NCBI GenBank assembly: GCA_900316525.1
Contig: ONDF01000014.1
Location: 1 to 63,893 of the forward strand
Direction: 5' to 3'
Length of the DNA: 63,893 bases
Origin: an uncultured Bacteroidales bacterium
Lineage (GTDB): Bacteria > Bacteroidota > Bacteroidia > Bacteroidales > UBA932
Shown here: one piece after another, positions 10,382 through 19,434 of the stretch
Position numbering within the stretch: position 1 is the first letter of the stretch
Layout of the letters: the number at the start of each line of letters is the position of its first letter
Program-made: the position numbers and the translations under genes
The notes under the pieces: generated by a model
The model's input: the letters and a program-made list of their open reading frames with translations, nothing else
Databases searched by the model: none
Told to the model about the DNA's origin: nothing

Positions 10382-12772
10382 ATGAAAATTTTCGGACACT
10401 TCGACGACGCGCACCGCGAATACGTCATCACGGATCCCGCCACCCCGTGGCCTTGGATCAACTACATGGGCACGGAGGATTTCTTCTCCCTCATTTCCAA
10501 CACCGCCGGCGGCTACTGCTTCTGCAAGGACGCCAAGTTCCGCCGGATCCTGCGGTACCGCTACAACGGGGTGCCGATGGACGACGGCGGGCGCTATTAT
10601 TACATCAAGGACGGCGACACCGTCTGGAATCCGGGCTGGAAGCCCTGCAAGACGCAGCTGGACTTCTATGAGTGCCGCCACGGCATGGGCTATACCCGCG
10701 TGACGGGGGAGAAGGACGGCCTCAAGGCCGATGTCCTTTTCTTCGTTCCCATCGGCCACCGCTGCGAGGTGCACCGGGTGAAGCTCACGAACACGGGCGC
10801 GGTGAAGAAGACCTTCCAGCTCTATTCCTTCGTGGAATGGTGCCTCTGGAACGCCTCGACGGACATGGAGAACTTCCAGCGGAACCTGTCCACGGGCCAG
10901 GTGGAGATCGAGGGGAACGTCCTGTACCACAAGACCGAATACCGCGAGCGCCGCGACCATTACGCCTTCTTCGGCGTGAACCGCGCTTTCGACGGCTTCG
11001 ACACGGACCGGGAGACCTTCATCGGCATGTACAACGGATTCAATGCGCCGCAGCAGGTGCTCGCCGGGACTTCCGGGAACTCCGTGGCCCACGGCTGGAG
11101 CCCCGTCGCCTCGCACCGGTTCGACCTGACGCTCGAGCCCGGCGCCTCGGAGGAGCTCATCTTCGTGTTGGGGTATGTGGAGAATCGGCCCGAGGAGAAG
11201 TTCGTCGCTCCGCAGGTGATCAACAAAGCGAAGGCGGAGGCGATGATGGACGCGTTCAAAAAAGGAGTGCAGGTCGATGCGGCCTTCGCGCGGCTGCGGG
11301 CGTTCTGGGACGACCTCCTGGACCGCTTCATCGTGGAATCCGAGGTCCCGGAGCTGGACCGGACCGTGAATGTCTGGAACCAGTACCAGTGCATGATCAC
11401 CTTCTTCTTCAGCCGGAGCGCCAGTTATTTCGAGAGCGGCATCGGCCGGGGCATGGGCTTCCGCGACTCCAACCAGGACCTCGCGGGCATCGTCCACCTC
11501 ATCCCGGACCGCGCCCGGCAGCGCATCATCGACATCGCCTCCACGCAGTTCCCGGACGGTGGCTGCTACCACCAGTACCAGCCCCTCACCAAGCGCGGGA
11601 ACAACGACATCGGCGGCGGTTTCAATGACGACCCGCTGTGGCTCATCTTCGGCACCGTCGCCTATATCCGCGAGACGGGGGATTTCGGCATCCTGCAGGA
11701 GCCGGTTCCCTTCGACAACCAGCCCGGAACCGAGGTGTCGCTGCTGGAGCACCTGAAAATCAGCTTCAAGCATGTGACGGACAACCTCGGCCCGCACGGT
11801 CTCCCGCTCATTGGCCGGGCCGACTGGAACGACTGCCTGAACCTGAACTGCTTCTCCGACAACCCCGACGAGTCCTTCCAGACCACCGAGAACAAGACCG
11901 AGGGCTCGAAGGCGGAATCCCTGATGATCGCCGGCCTGTTCGTGGCCGAGGGCAGGGACTTCGTCGAACTGCTCTCGCATCCGTCCGTCGCGGCGGATCC
12001 CGAGTATGTGCTGGGCGTCAAGGAATCCGTGGCCGCCATGGAGAAGGCCGTGAAGAAATATGGCTGGGACGGCGAATGGTTCCTCCGCGCATATGACTAT
12101 TACGGCCGGAAGATCGGCTCCAACGAGTGCGAGGAAGGCAAGGTGTTCATCGAGAGCCAGGGCTGGTGCACGATGGCCCGCATCGGCGCCGAGGAAGGCC
12201 TCTGCGACAAGGCGCTGGATTCCGCGAAGAAGTATCTGGAATGCGAGTACGGCCTGGTCCTGAACAACCCGGCCTACACGAAGTACTATATCGACTACGG
12301 CGAAATCAGCTCTTACCCGCAGGGCTACAAGGAGAACGCCGGCATCTTCTGCCACAACAATCCCTGGGTGATCATCGGCGAGGCCATGGCCGGCCGCGCG
12401 GAGGACGCCTGGCGGCACTACAAGAAGATCACGCCGGCCTTCACGAAGGACCAGGAGCTCCGCAAGATCGAGCCTTACGTCTTCTGCCAGATGGTGGCCG
12501 GCAAGGACGCCGAAAAGCCCGGCGAAGGCAAGAACAGCTGGCTGACGGGCACGGCCGCCTGGACCTGGAAGGCCGTGAGCGAGGCCCTGCTGGGCATCAA
12601 GCCGCAGTTTGACGGCCTCCTCGTCGAACCTTGCATTCCCATCGGCACCTACCGCGTCCACCGCCGCTTCCGCGACGCCGAATACGACCTCATCATCCGC
12701 AATGCGGGGAAGGGAGGGAAGGTATTCATCCCTTACAAGCCCGGGAAGCAGACGCTGGAAGTGGAGGTGTAA
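10382..12772 (+). CDS. GH94 cellobiose phosphorylase-like enzyme
   Basis: Inverting phosphorylase of 796 residues, close to the usual length of cellobiose phosphorylases. Members split a beta-linked disaccharide with phosphate, giving a sugar 1-phosphate without spending ATP. There is an N-terminal beta-sandwich (1-270), a linker, then the (alpha/alpha)6 barrel with [13 protein letters not shown] around residues 358-369, where the family's catalytic Asp lies. There is no signal peptide, so it acts in the cytoplasm on imported sugar. Cellobiose is the best guess; other beta-disaccharides are possible because GH94 specificity depends on loops I cannot model. The stop is 4 nt before the exported GH28 pectinase, an unusual partner. 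Confidence 0.9.
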   Translation: MKIFGHFDDAHREYVITDPATPWPWINYMGTEDFFSLISNTAGGYCFCKDAKFRRILRYRYNGVPMDDGGRYYYIKDGDTVWNPGWKPCKTQLDFYECRHGMGYTRVTGEKDGLKADVLFFVPIGHRCEVHRVKLTNTGAVKKTFQLYSFVEWCLWNASTDMENFQRNLSTGQVEIEGNVLYHKTEYRERRDHYAFFGVNRAFDGFDTDRETFIGMYNGFNAPQQVLAGTSGNSVAHGWSPVASHRFDLTLEPGASEELIFVLGYVENRPEEKFVAPQVINKAKAEAMMDAFKKGVQVDAAFARLRAFWDDLLDRFIVESEVPELDRTVNVWNQYQCMITFFFSRSASYFESGIGRGMGFRDSNQDLAGIVHLIPDRARQRIIDIASTQFPDGGCYHQYQPLTKRGNNDIGGGFNDDPLWLIFGTVAYIRETGDFGILQEPVPFDNQPGTEVSLLEHLKISFKHVTDNLGPHGLPLIGRADWNDCLNLNCFSDNPDESFQTTENKTEGSKAESLMIAGLFVAEGRDFVELLSHPSVAADPEYVLGVKESVAAMEKAVKKYGWDGEWFLRAYDYYGRKIGSNECEEGKVFIESQGWCTMARIGAEEGLCDKALDSAKKYLECEYGLVLNNPAYTKYYIDYGEISSYPQGYKENAGIFCHNNPWVIIGEAMAGRAEDAWRHYKKITPAFTKDQELRKIEPYVFCQMVAGKDAEKPGEGKNSWLTGTAAWTWKAVSEALLGIKPQFDGLLVEPCIPIGTYRVHRRFRDAEYDLIIRNAGKGGKVFIPYKPGKQTLEVEV

Positions 12773-12776
12773 GCCT

Positions 12777-14192
12777 ATGCGCCTGACAAGAATCATCCTG
12801 GCCCTTTGCGCCCTCCTTTCCGGAATCATCCTCTCCGCCCAGGACCGGATTGTCGTGACCGCGCCGGAAGCGCCTTTCCCGTTCGAGCCCCTGGAGATGT
12901 TCGTGTTTCCGAACAAGGACTTCCCCATCACGAAATACGGGGCGAAACCGGGCGATGTGAAAGCCAATACGGCGGCGTTCGCCAAGGCGATGGCGGCCTG
13001 CAACAAGGCCGGCGGCGGCCGCGTGGTCGTCCCGGCCGGCGAATGGCTCACCGGCCCCATCCATTTCAAGAGCAACTGCAACCTGTATCTGGGCGAGGGG
13101 GCGAAGGTCGTGTTCGAGGATGACCTGAGCCTTTACTATCCCGCTGTCCAGGCTTCCTGGGAAGGGGCGGAATGCATGAACGTATCCCCGCTCGTCTATG
13201 CCTTCGAATGCGAGAACATCGCCATTTCCGGCCCCGGCATGCTGGCCCCGAAGATGGATTTCTGGCGGACGTGGTTCGCCCGTCCGGAATCCCATGTCCA
13301 GGCGACCCGGCAGCTGTATGCGATGTGTTCCACGCAGGTTCCCGTGGAGGACCGCCACATGGAGCGCGAGGGCGTGCAGATGCGCCCGCATCTGATCCAC
13401 TTCAACCGCTGCACGAACATCCAGCTGGATGGTTTCAAGATCCGGGAGAGCCCGTTCTGGACCATCCATACCTTCATGTGCAAGGATGTCTGGGCCCATC
13501 ACCTGGATGTCTATGCCCATGGCCACAACAACGACGGCATCGACCTGGAGATGACCCAGCATGCGATCGTGGAGGACTGCACCTTCGACCAGGGCGACGA
13601 CGCCGTGGTAATCAAGGCCGGCCGGAACCAGGACGGCTGGGCGCTGGACATGCCCACGCAGGACGTGGTCGTGCGCCGCTGCGAGGTGGTGCAGGGCCAC
13701 TGCCTCCTGGGGATCGGCAGCGAGATGTCCGGCGGCGTCCGCCGGGTGTACATGCACGACTGCCATTCCGGCGACCAGGTCTATCGGCTGTTCTACATCA
13801 AGACGAACCACCGCCGGGGCGGCTTCATCGAGGACGTGACCGTGGAAAATGTGTCTGCGACCAAGATGCTGCGGGTGTTCGAGATCGACACGGACGTCCT
13901 GTACCAGTGGCGCGACATCGTTCCCACGTTCGAGACCCGCATCACCCGGATCCGGAACATCTCCATCCTGCACGCGGAAGCGGAGCAGTCCGAGGCTGTG
14001 TACGAACTCCGGGGCGACGCCCGCGACCCCATCGACGGCATCCGGATCGAGGACATCCATGTGAAGCGGCTGACGAAGTTCGACAACAATGCCGAATATG
14101 TCCGGAACCTTACGGTCCGGAATATTCAGGTCGATGCCATCGGGGAAGGGGAAGGGACGTCCACCCTGTCCGGCTTCGCGCCGGGAAGATAG
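12777..14192 (+). CDS. GH28 polygalacturonase-like pectinase
   Basis: Exported right-handed beta-helix hydrolase of 471 residues, expected to cut alpha-1,4-linked galacturonate in pectin or rhamnogalacturonan. A signal peptide (1-21, LSAQ) is followed by a pectate-lyase-like entry (FPITKYGAKPGDVKANTAAF). The GH28 catalytic motifs are NNDGIDLE (Asp253), DQGDDAVVIKAG (Asp274/Asp275), GIGSEMSGGV, which replaces the usual GHG segment with GIG, and FYIKTNHRRGG. The true start is 12777, where the leader begins; a longer in-frame ATG at 12609 lies inside the GH94 gene. It is co-transcribed with GH94. Exo or endo mode cannot be told. Confidence 0.9.
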   Translation: MRLTRIILALCALLSGIILSAQDRIVVTAPEAPFPFEPLEMFVFPNKDFPITKYGAKPGDVKANTAAFAKAMAACNKAGGGRVVVPAGEWLTGPIHFKSNCNLYLGEGAKVVFEDDLSLYYPAVQASWEGAECMNVSPLVYAFECENIAISGPGMLAPKMDFWRTWFARPESHVQATRQLYAMCSTQVPVEDRHMEREGVQMRPHLIHFNRCTNIQLDGFKIRESPFWTIHTFMCKDVWAHHLDVYAHGHNNDGIDLEMTQHAIVEDCTFDQGDDAVVIKAGRNQDGWALDMPTQDVVVRRCEVVQGHCLLGIGSEMSGGVRRVYMHDCHSGDQVYRLFYIKTNHRRGGFIEDVTVENVSATKMLRVFEIDTDVLYQWRDIVPTFETRITRIRNISILHAEAEQSEAVYELRGDARDPIDGIRIEDIHVKRLTKFDNNAEYVRNLTVRNIQVDAIGEGEGTSTLSGFAPGR

Positions 14193-14225
14193 GAGGCAGG
14201 CCAAAGCTTTACATAGGGGAAAATA

Positions 14226-14271
14226 GTTTGTCGCAGGTGCAAACCTATCCCGGAATTAATCGGTACTTTTG
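14226..14271 (+). promoter_or_regulatory. -7 box and candidate operator for the secreted hydrolase gene
   Basis: TACTTTTG at 14264-14271 is a -7 box. Upstream, GTTTG and CAAAC (14226-14244) form an inverted repeat, and TGTCGCA (14229-14235) is complementary to TGCGACA (14270-14276). No normally spaced -33 TTTG exists, so an activator is likely. The 104-nt gap has no other visible feature. Confidence 0.4.
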
Positions 14272-14296
14272 CGACAGATACAACACGATACGCGAT

Positions 14297-15958
14297 ATGA
14301 AAAGATTTCTTTGCCTGGCTTTCGTCCTGGCGATGAGCGTTGGGGCGTTTGCCCAACCGGGCCGGATGTCACAGCAGGTCATCCTGACCGCCCGCGCCAC
14401 CAGTACCATCCAGTATGGCGGTCCTACCCGCGCAGAAGGGCGCTCGTACAACTTTACCCCCGTGTTTTTCATCTATCCGGATGGTAAGCTGGACAAGGCC
14501 GGTGCGGAGGCCCTGCTGCGGGAACTGGATATCCAGCCGCTGCTGGACAGCGAGTACGGCACGGCGATGGTGGTCAACCCCGTCGGGGACAAGTATGCCG
14601 CCGATGCGGACTTCGAGGCATTCGTGAACCTCTTCAACGCCAACCGCGGCCCGGGAAACCTCAAGGTCGTGGGCATCGGACAGGGGGCGACGTTCGTCAA
14701 CCAGGTGATCGCCCCGAAAGCCGCCGGACAGATTGCAGGCATCCTGTCGGTGGGCGGCAAGCCCGGCAAGGCGGTTGATGCGGCCGGCGTGCCCGCGTAT
14801 ATCGCGGGCAAGGGGGCCGCGAAGGTGGCGAAGCCTTACCAGGTCGCCATCGCCGCCCATGCCGATGAACCCCTGTTGAAGGTGGTCGTGAACCCGGCCG
14901 AAAAGGCGTCCCTGAAGGAGGCCTTCGCCGAGGCCTGGAAAGAAGTGCTGGGCCGCAACTATCGGTATAACAATTACAACCATACCCATTACGAGGGTGC
15001 GCAGTTCGGCCAGTACGGATCCTATGAGCTGGAACCCTATCTGGACTGCGAATCCCTGGGAATCAAGCGGATCATCGTGGAACAGCCCGTCGGGAGGGGC
15101 CAGCGCGGGCAGGATGCCCCCAAGCAGCTCTGGTACGAGTACTGGCCGGAGGAACTGCTGGAAAACGCCCCGGCGCGCAGCGTCCCCGTCATGGTTCTCC
15201 TGCATGGAAACCAGAACGATCCCCGTACGCAGGCGGAGACTTCAGGCTTCATCCAGGTGGCCGCCGAGGACCGTTTCTTCGTCGTGGAGATGGAGTGGCA
15301 GGGAACGCCCAATTACCAGGCGATGGGACACGACGGCATCGAATCCGTCCTGTACCAGCTGTTCGCCAAGTATCCCCAGCTGGACCCTTCCCGCGTGTAT
15401 GCCGAGGGCCTTTCCGCCGGCTCGATGACCGCGACCGCCCTGGGGATCAAGAAGTCCCATCTGTTCGCCGCCGTGGGCGGCCATTCCGGCGGCCTTTTCG
15501 TCAACCCGGTCCCGGGATTCCCGTCTTTTGGCCCGATCTGGGACGAGGCTGTCCAGAAGCGGGGCGCCGTGGAAATGCCTTATTGCTCCGTCTTCGGCAC
15601 GAAGGACAACGTGGTCCCTTACATCCGTCCCGACAATTGGCGGAACAACGGCTATCTCAACGCCTGGAACGCGTATGAGCAGATGAACGGGATGGAAGTG
15701 GTCCGCGAACTGGACTTCTCCATCGACCCGGTCTTCGCCCAGCCCCTGCGCGACCGCGAGACCATCGTCACGAACAAGGGCGACGGCATCACCATCGAGA
15801 CCGGCGTGCTGTACAAAGGCGACATTCCCATGATCAGGATGGTGGCGGTGATGGACTACGGCCACTGGAACTTCCAGCCCACCGCCCGCATCATGTGGGA
15901 CTTCTTCTCCCACTACCGCCGCGACCCCGAAACCAAGAAACTGATCTACATCCCGTAA
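14297..15958 (+). CDS. Secreted two-domain alpha/beta-hydrolase (PHB depolymerase/CE1-like esterase)
   Basis: Exported hydrolase of 553 residues. A signal peptide (1-20, AFAQ) is followed by two alpha/beta-hydrolase-like regions. The C-terminal one (about 270-550) looks active: VMVLLHGNQNDPR, nucleophile Ser373 in EGLSAGSM, and a late His in MDYGHWNFQP. The first (about 50-200) has a similar elbow, VVGIGQG, but Gly128 stands where Ser would be, so it is probably inactive. Such esterases often deacylate plant polysaccharides, and the place between pectin and GH3 genes fits that, but the substrate is not known. The start was chosen at the leader; the open frame extends upstream to 13172 inside GH28. 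Confidence 0.82.
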   Translation: MKRFLCLAFVLAMSVGAFAQPGRMSQQVILTARATSTIQYGGPTRAEGRSYNFTPVFFIYPDGKLDKAGAEALLRELDIQPLLDSEYGTAMVVNPVGDKYAADADFEAFVNLFNANRGPGNLKVVGIGQGATFVNQVIAPKAAGQIAGILSVGGKPGKAVDAAGVPAYIAGKGAAKVAKPYQVAIAAHADEPLLKVVVNPAEKASLKEAFAEAWKEVLGRNYRYNNYNHTHYEGAQFGQYGSYELEPYLDCESLGIKRIIVEQPVGRGQRGQDAPKQLWYEYWPEELLENAPARSVPVMVLLHGNQNDPRTQAETSGFIQVAAEDRFFVVEMEWQGTPNYQAMGHDGIESVLYQLFAKYPQLDPSRVYAEGLSAGSMTATALGIKKSHLFAAVGGHSGGLFVNPVPGFPSFGPIWDEAVQKRGAVEMPYCSVFGTKDNVVPYIRPDNWRNNGYLNAWNAYEQMNGMEVVRELDFSIDPVFAQPLRDRETIVTNKGDGITIETGVLYKGDIPMIRMVAVMDYGHWNFQPTARIMWDFFSHYRRDPETKKLIYIP

Positions 15959-15993
15959 ACGGCCGCCGTCCGCGCCCGGCTGTAAGGACACTT

Positions 15994-16057
15994 TTACACT
16001 TTGACAAACATTTGGACAAGCGTGTAAGCTACTCGGTAGGAAAAAGTTTTACCTTTG
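15994..16057 (+). promoter_or_regulatory. Promoter region with repeated TTTG(G)ACAA boxes before GH3
   Basis: TACCTTTG at 16050-16057 is the -7 box. About 35-55 nt further up lie TTTGACAA (16000-16007) and TTTGGACAA (16011-16019), one helical turn apart, flanked by TTACAC (15994-15999) and GTGTAA (16022-16027). The -33 element is missing, so activator binding at this symmetric site is a reasonable inference. Confidence 0.45.
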
Positions 16058-16091
16058 TCGTGCTGAAACTTATAAAACCAAATACACTTTT

Positions 16092-18404
16092 ATGAAAAGA
16101 TTCTTTCTGACCGTTGCCGCGCTCGTCGTAGCGCTCGGCGCCTTTGCCCAGCCGCAGCTGCGCAAGGACAACATCGAAGAAATCATCAAGGCGATGACCC
16201 TGCAGGAGAAAGCCACCCTGCTGGTGGGTGGCGCCCGTGCCGCCATGGTGAACGGCGTGACCTCCGGTACCGCCTGGCAGGTTCCCGGCGCCGCCGGCAA
16301 CACCCGTCCGATCGAGCGCCTCGGCATCCCCGGCACCGTCCTCGCCGACGGCCCTGCCGGCCTGCGCATCCAGCCCACCCGCCAGGGTGACAGCAACACC
16401 TATTACTGCACCGGCTTCCCGGTGGGCACCCTGCTTGCCAGCTCCTGGGACATCGCCCTCGTGGAGGACGTGACCAAGGCGATGGGCAACGAGGTCCTCG
16501 AATATGGCGTGGACGTCCTCCTCGCCCCGGGCATGAACATCCATCGCAACCCGCTGTGCGGCCGTAACTTCGAGTACTTCTCCGAGGATCCGCTCCTCTC
16601 CGGCAAGATGGCCGCCGCCTACGTGCGCGGCATCCAGTCCAACGGGGTGGGCACCTCCATCAAGCACTACGCCGCCAACAACCAGGAGACGAACCGCAAC
16701 GAGAACGACGCCCGCATCAGCCAGCGCGCCCTCCGCGAGATCTACCTGAAGAACTTCGAGATCGCCGTGAAGGAGTCCGATCCCTGGACCGTGATGTCCT
16801 CCTACAACCAGCTGAACGGCGAGTACACCCAGCAGAAGATCGACCTGCTCACCACCGTGCTCCGCGACGAGTGGGGCTTCAAGGGCATCGTGATGACCGA
16901 CTGGGGCAACAAGGCCGGCACCGTGAAGTCCGCCAAGGCCGGCAACGACCTGATGGAACCGGGCAACCAGAACGAGATCGACCGCATTGTCGCGGGCGTC
17001 CAGGACGGCACCATCTCCCAGGAGGAGCTGGACCGCAACGTCCGCAACATGCTCAACTACATCGTCCGCACTCCGCGCTTCAACGGCTACAAGTTCTCCA
17101 ACAAGCCGGATCTGAAGGCCCATGCCGCCGTGGCCCGCAAGGCCGCCGGCGAGGCCATCGTCCTCCTCCGCAACGAGAACGAGACCCTTCCGCTCAAGGG
17201 CAACGAGAAAGTCGCCCTCTACGGCGTCTCCGCCATCGACTTCGTGGCCGGCGGCACCGGTTCCGGCGACGTGAACAAGGCCTATGTCGTGAACATGGAA
17301 GACGCGATGAAGAACGCCGGTTTCACGCTGGACCAGACTCTCGCCGACTACTACAAGGCTTTCGTCGCCTACGACAAGGCGCAGACCGCCCTGAGCGGCA
17401 CCCAGTTCTCCTGGTTCAGCCGCCGCAAGCTCGCCGAGATCGCCATCCCCACCGCCGCCATCGAGAACGAGGCGAAGGCCAATGACGTGGCCGTCGTGGT
17501 CCTCGGCCGCAACGCCGGCGAGGGCGCCGACCGCAAGCAGATCGACGACTTCGAACTCACCACCGTCGAGCGCGAACTCCTCCGCGACGTGAGCACCGCC
17601 TACCATGCCGTCGGCAAGAAGGTGGTCGTGGTCCTGAACATCGGCGGCGTCATCGAGACCGCCTCCTGGAAGAACATGGTCGACGCGATCGTCCTCCCTT
17701 GGTCCCCGGGCCAGGAAGGCGCCAACGCCGTCGCCGACGTCCTCACCGGCAAGGTGAACCCGTCCGGCAAGCTCCCGATGACCTTCCCCATCAACTTCAT
17801 GGACCACCCGTCCTCCGCGAACTTCCCGTACAACTACTCCAACCAGGGCAACAACCGCGGCTTCGGCGGCTGGGGCGGCCAGCGCCAGCTCCGCAAGGAC
17901 GTGGACTACACCGACTACGCCGAGGGCATCTGGGTGGGCTACCGCCACTTCGCCACGAAGGGCGTCGAGGTCTCCTATCCGTTCGGCTTCGGTCTGAGCT
18001 ACAGCTACTTCGTGTATTCCAAGCCGGTCGTGAAGGCGACGGCGGATGGTTTCGAGGCTTCCGTCACCGTGACCAACCAGGGCAAGGTGGCCGGCAAGGA
18101 GGTCGTCGAGGTCTATGTCCACGCCCCCGAAGGCGGTCTGGAGAAGCCGGCTTGCGAGCTCAAGGCTTTCGCCAAGACGAAGCTCCTCGCCCCGGGCGAG
18201 AGCCAGGTCGTCACCGTGAAGGTGGACAACTACACCCTCGCTTCCTTCAACGAGGCGACGAGCGCCTGGGAGGCCCCTGCGGGCAACTACAACGTGATGT
18301 TCGGCGCTTCCGTCGCGGACATCCGCGCCGAGGCCGCCTACAGGATGAAGAAGGCGCAGAGCTGGGCCGTGCACAACGTGCTCGCCCCGGTGGCCGCCAA
18401 GTAG
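16092..18404 (+). CDS. GH3 beta-glycosidase, secreted
   Basis: Family 3 exo-glycosidase of 770 residues with a cleavable signal peptide (1-20, GAFAQ) and no lipobox, so probably periplasmic. The catalytic nucleophile is Asp270 in VMTDWGNK; the alpha/beta sandwich follows and a C-terminal Fn3-like domain ends near 750. An insertion with Gly/Asn/Arg-rich character (NQGNNRGFGGWGGQ, about 580-595) precedes the segment DYTDYAEGIWVGYR. It is clearly a paralogue of the lipoprotein GH3 at 3.1-5.4 kb (shared TNTYYCT-like and SSYN motifs). Its stop codon directly abuts the stop of the convergent regulator gene, with no bases between. Substrate (glucoside, xyloside or other) is open. Confidence 0.93.
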   Translation: MKRFFLTVAALVVALGAFAQPQLRKDNIEEIIKAMTLQEKATLLVGGARAAMVNGVTSGTAWQVPGAAGNTRPIERLGIPGTVLADGPAGLRIQPTRQGDSNTYYCTGFPVGTLLASSWDIALVEDVTKAMGNEVLEYGVDVLLAPGMNIHRNPLCGRNFEYFSEDPLLSGKMAAAYVRGIQSNGVGTSIKHYAANNQETNRNENDARISQRALREIYLKNFEIAVKESDPWTVMSSYNQLNGEYTQQKIDLLTTVLRDEWGFKGIVMTDWGNKAGTVKSAKAGNDLMEPGNQNEIDRIVAGVQDGTISQEELDRNVRNMLNYIVRTPRFNGYKFSNKPDLKAHAAVARKAAGEAIVLLRNENETLPLKGNEKVALYGVSAIDFVAGGTGSGDVNKAYVVNMEDAMKNAGFTLDQTLADYYKAFVAYDKAQTALSGTQFSWFSRRKLAEIAIPTAAIENEAKANDVAVVVLGRNAGEGADRKQIDDFELTTVERELLRDVSTAYHAVGKKVVVVLNIGGVIETASWKNMVDAIVLPWSPGQEGANAVADVLTGKVNPSGKLPMTFPINFMDHPSSANFPYNYSNQGNNRGFGGWGGQRQLRKDVDYTDYAEGIWVGYRHFATKGVEVSYPFGFGLSYSYFVYSKPVVKATADGFEASVTVTNQGKVAGKEVVEVYVHAPEGGLEKPACELKAFAKTKLLAPGESQVVTVKVDNYTLASFNEATSAWEAPAGNYNVMFGASVADIRAEAAYRMKKAQSWAVHNVLAPVAAK

Positions 18405-19295
18405 CTATCGCTTCCGGCCTTGCGTCAATTCCCGGTAGGCGACCGGTGTCATCCCCGTGATGCGACGGAAGGCCGTGAAGAAATAATCGTAATTCTCGAA
18501 TCCATGCTCGTACGCTATCTGTTTTACAGGTAGCGTACTGTTTGTCAGGCTTTCCTTGACCCGGGCGAAGCGCACCTCCTGGATGTATTTGGCGGGGGAG
18601 AAGCCGGTGTATTCCTTGAAGATTCTCCGGAAGTTGGAGTAGCCCATGCTCAGTTCCTGGGCGATGTCTTCCGGGCGGATGGTCCTGTATTGCCGGGTGA
18701 TGAGGATCTTCGCCCGGTTGATGAGGTCGCCCACCTCGGAGAATACCTGCTGGCGGTTGTAATAGACGGCCAGGCCCATCAAGTGGCCGACGATGCCCAT
18801 CAGGCGCTGCTGGAATCCGGAGGCCTGGTCGGACGACACCTGGATGGCCTCCTCGTACAGGTTGACGATCTCGTCGTGCAGCCCCAGCCGGAACACCGGC
18901 TTCTCCGGGGAGAAAAAACCTTTCCCGGCGATGTCCTGGGCCAGGGGGCCTTCGAAGCCGATCCAGTACTCCTTCCAGCCGGTGGACGGATCGGGCCGGT
19001 AGGAATGCCATTCGCCCGGGAACAGGATGAACATCGTCCCGCTGGTGACAGGAACAGGGGCATGCAGGGAGGCGCTGCGGAAAACGCCCTGCCCTTCCGT
19101 GATGTAGAGGACCTGGAACTCGTTCAGGATCCGCCCACGTTCTTCCGAGAACAGATAGCGGGAAGGGTGTCCCGTGGGGGGATAGGGCTTGCCGGGACCC
19201 ACGACCTGGGAACCCACGGAATTGACGGCTAGTCCCCACAGAAGGTCGTTCTTGTTGACGACCAGGTATTTCAGGTGGATGTCTTCGTTTTTCAT
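18405..19295 (-). CDS. rhaR: AraC-family regulator, probable rhamnose activator RhaR
   Basis: Regulator of 296 residues: an N-terminal cupin domain (about 30-160; segment GTMFILFPGEWHSYRPD) and a C-terminal AraC double helix-turn-helix (IRPEDIAQELSMGYSNFRRIF and VKQIAYEHGFENYDYFFTAF, ending RITGMTPVAYR). It is divergent from the rhamnose catabolic operon and shares its control region. A positive AraC-type regulator RhaR next to rhamnose genes is known in Bacteroides thetaiotaomicron; the name here rests on position and family. Its own promoter is a full consensus match, whereas the operon promoter lacks a -33, as expected for an activated promoter. Confidence 0.82.
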   Translation of the reverse strand: MKNEDIHLKYLVVNKNDLLWGLAVNSVGSQVVGPGKPYPPTGHPSRYLFSEERGRILNEFQVLYITEGQGVFRSASLHAPVPVTSGTMFILFPGEWHSYRPDPSTGWKEYWIGFEGPLAQDIAGKGFFSPEKPVFRLGLHDEIVNLYEEAIQVSSDQASGFQQRLMGIVGHLMGLAVYYNRQQVFSEVGDLINRAKILITRQYRTIRPEDIAQELSMGYSNFRRIFKEYTGFSPAKYIQEVRFARVKESLTNSTLPVKQIAYEHGFENYDYFFTAFRRITGMTPVAYRELTQGRKR

Positions 19296-19326
19296 AAACT
19301 TGGCGGCAGGATGGCCCTGCCGGTTT

Positions 19327-19358
19327 CAAAAATAAGGAGGCTTTGTCAAAAATCAAAG
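19327..19358 (-). promoter_or_regulatory. rhaR promoter with overlapping inverted repeat
   Basis: Minus-strand TTTG (19357-19354), a 19-nt spacer and TATTTTTG (19334-19327). The -33 is part of CTTTG-8 nt-CAAAG (19341-19358), a candidate operator whose occupation would block rhaR transcription. Confidence 0.7.
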
Positions 19359-19401
19359 TTTTTATCGCATAATCTTCACTCGGGATGTGGAGAACATATC
19401 G

Positions 19402-19409
19402 TATTTTTG
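19402..19409 (+). promoter_or_regulatory. -7 box of the rhamnose operon
   Basis: TATTTTTG, 26 nt before the rhaB ATG. No TTTG lies 19-21 nt upstream (the bases there are CACTCGGG), so transcription probably depends on RhaR bound upstream. Confidence 0.55.
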
Positions 19410-19434
19410 TAACCAGACCCTATCTGGACACACT

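Noticed and set aside
12609..12776. N-terminal extension of GH28 into GH94
   Set aside because: The extra 56 residues are an out-of-frame reading of GH94; a signal peptide begins at 12777.
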